Part shown: positions 63,866 through 64,000 of the stretch, piece after piece
Position numbering within the stretch: the first letter of the stretch is position 1
Layout of the letters: each line of letters begins with the position of its first letter
NCBI GenBank assembly: GCA_044227325.1
Contig: JBGAFI010000006.1
Span: forward strand, 186,001 to 250,000
Length of the DNA stretch: 64,000 bases
Direction: 5' to 3'
Source: PFJX01 sp044227325
GTDB taxonomy: Bacteria > Pseudomonadota > Gammaproteobacteria > Burkholderiales > Thiobacillaceae
The notes under the pieces: generated by a model
The model's database searches: none
Told to the model about the DNA's origin: nothing
Seen by the model: only the letters and a program-made list of their open reading frames with translations
Translations under genes and position numbers: made by a program

Positions 63866-64000
63866 ATGAACCGTTCCATATTGATTTCGACCCTGTTCGC
63901 GATGCTGAGCTTGTGCGGCTGCGATCGGCCCGCCACGGTCTATGTGCCGGTCGCGGTCGCGGTCGCGCCCGTACCCGGACCTCCCGGCCCGCAAGGCGCC
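63866..64000 (+). CDS. lipoprotein with collagen-like start, 3' part outside the window
   Basis: The first 45 codons show a lipoprotein signal (hydrophobic LISTLFAMLSLCGC; lipidation Cys at about residue 19), a Val/Ala/Pro stretch and GPPGPQGA, the beginning of a collagen-like Gly-x-y run. The gene continues past the window. An overlapping 5-codon frame (ATG 63853) ends at its start and may couple translation. Confidence 0.72.
   Translation, partial: MNRSILISTLFAMLSLCGCDRPATVYVPVAVAVAPVPGPPGPQGA

Overview
The window is a GC-rich (mostly about 62-68% by eye) bacterial chromosome segment, most consistent with a betaproteobacterium of the Rhodocyclales/Nitrosomonadales type. Supporting signs are the gatB / DUF4124 / pyrE / xth order, a PEP-CTERM protease, an ACR3-type arsenic cluster, a cecR-ybhGFSR exporter operon, several c-di-GMP enzymes and a non-cyanobacterial kaiCB operon. 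No rRNA, tRNA or CRISPR array was recognised. Assignments rest on reading the translations; no database search was run.

Layout. 1-10 kb: gatB end, DUF4124 protein, pyrE, xth; an AcoR-type sigma54 activator facing an ExaC-like aldehyde dehydrogenase with a well-formed -24/-12 promoter; a structured inverted-repeat element; a DUF779 gene; ampG and acuI. 10-15 kb: a PhnD-PAS-PAS-GGDEF-EAL sensor, an EF-hand protein, and a lone [NiFe] hydrogenase small subunit whose C terminus is a cytochrome c domain. 15.3-21.1 kb: an arsenic cluster on the minus strand (arsR, two arsC, acr3, an atypical metallo-beta-lactamase-fold protein, arsP, a Cys-tailed protein, arsM, a thioredoxin-like protein). 21-30 kb: rhomboid protease, PEP-CTERM trypsin-like protease, HbpS-like protein, beta-propeller, SelO, two lipoproteins, a diguanylate cyclase.

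30-34.6 kb is a scrambled accessory stretch: small decayed ORFs, a multiply deleted thiC fossil, an AT-rich glycosyltransferase-like gene, an IS4-family element and a VapBC-type pair. Functional thiC with a TPP riboswitch follows, then envelope and redox genes. At 40.2-46.3 kb a TetR regulator leads the ybhGFSR-like exporter operon; a 48-bp palindrome covers its start codon. A second VapBC pair borders an AT-rich island (about 47.1-49.5 kb) holding a 62-aa protein and a 515-aa C39/papain-like protein, followed by a rearrangement junction.

50-64 kb is a stress and envelope region: kaiC-kaiB with a truncated PAS gene, YihY, GlsB and BON proteins, PPK2, PAS and DUF1840 proteins, an OmpA-family protein, a REC-PAS-GGDEF-EAL protein, CsbD, two related zinc-ribbon proteins, a beta/gamma-crystallin plus glycine-zipper protein and a collagen-like lipoprotein. 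The main discovery here is a cis element present seven times upstream of these genes: a dyad TGTRCG-N4-CGYACA, always oriented toward its gene and always followed, exactly 18 nt after the 21-bp element, by a hexamer with A at position 2 and T at position 6. This places the dyad centre at about -41.5, the class II activator position, and suggests that kaiCB and these envelope genes form one regulon under an unidentified CRP/FNR-like (NtcA-like GTA-N8-TAC) activator.
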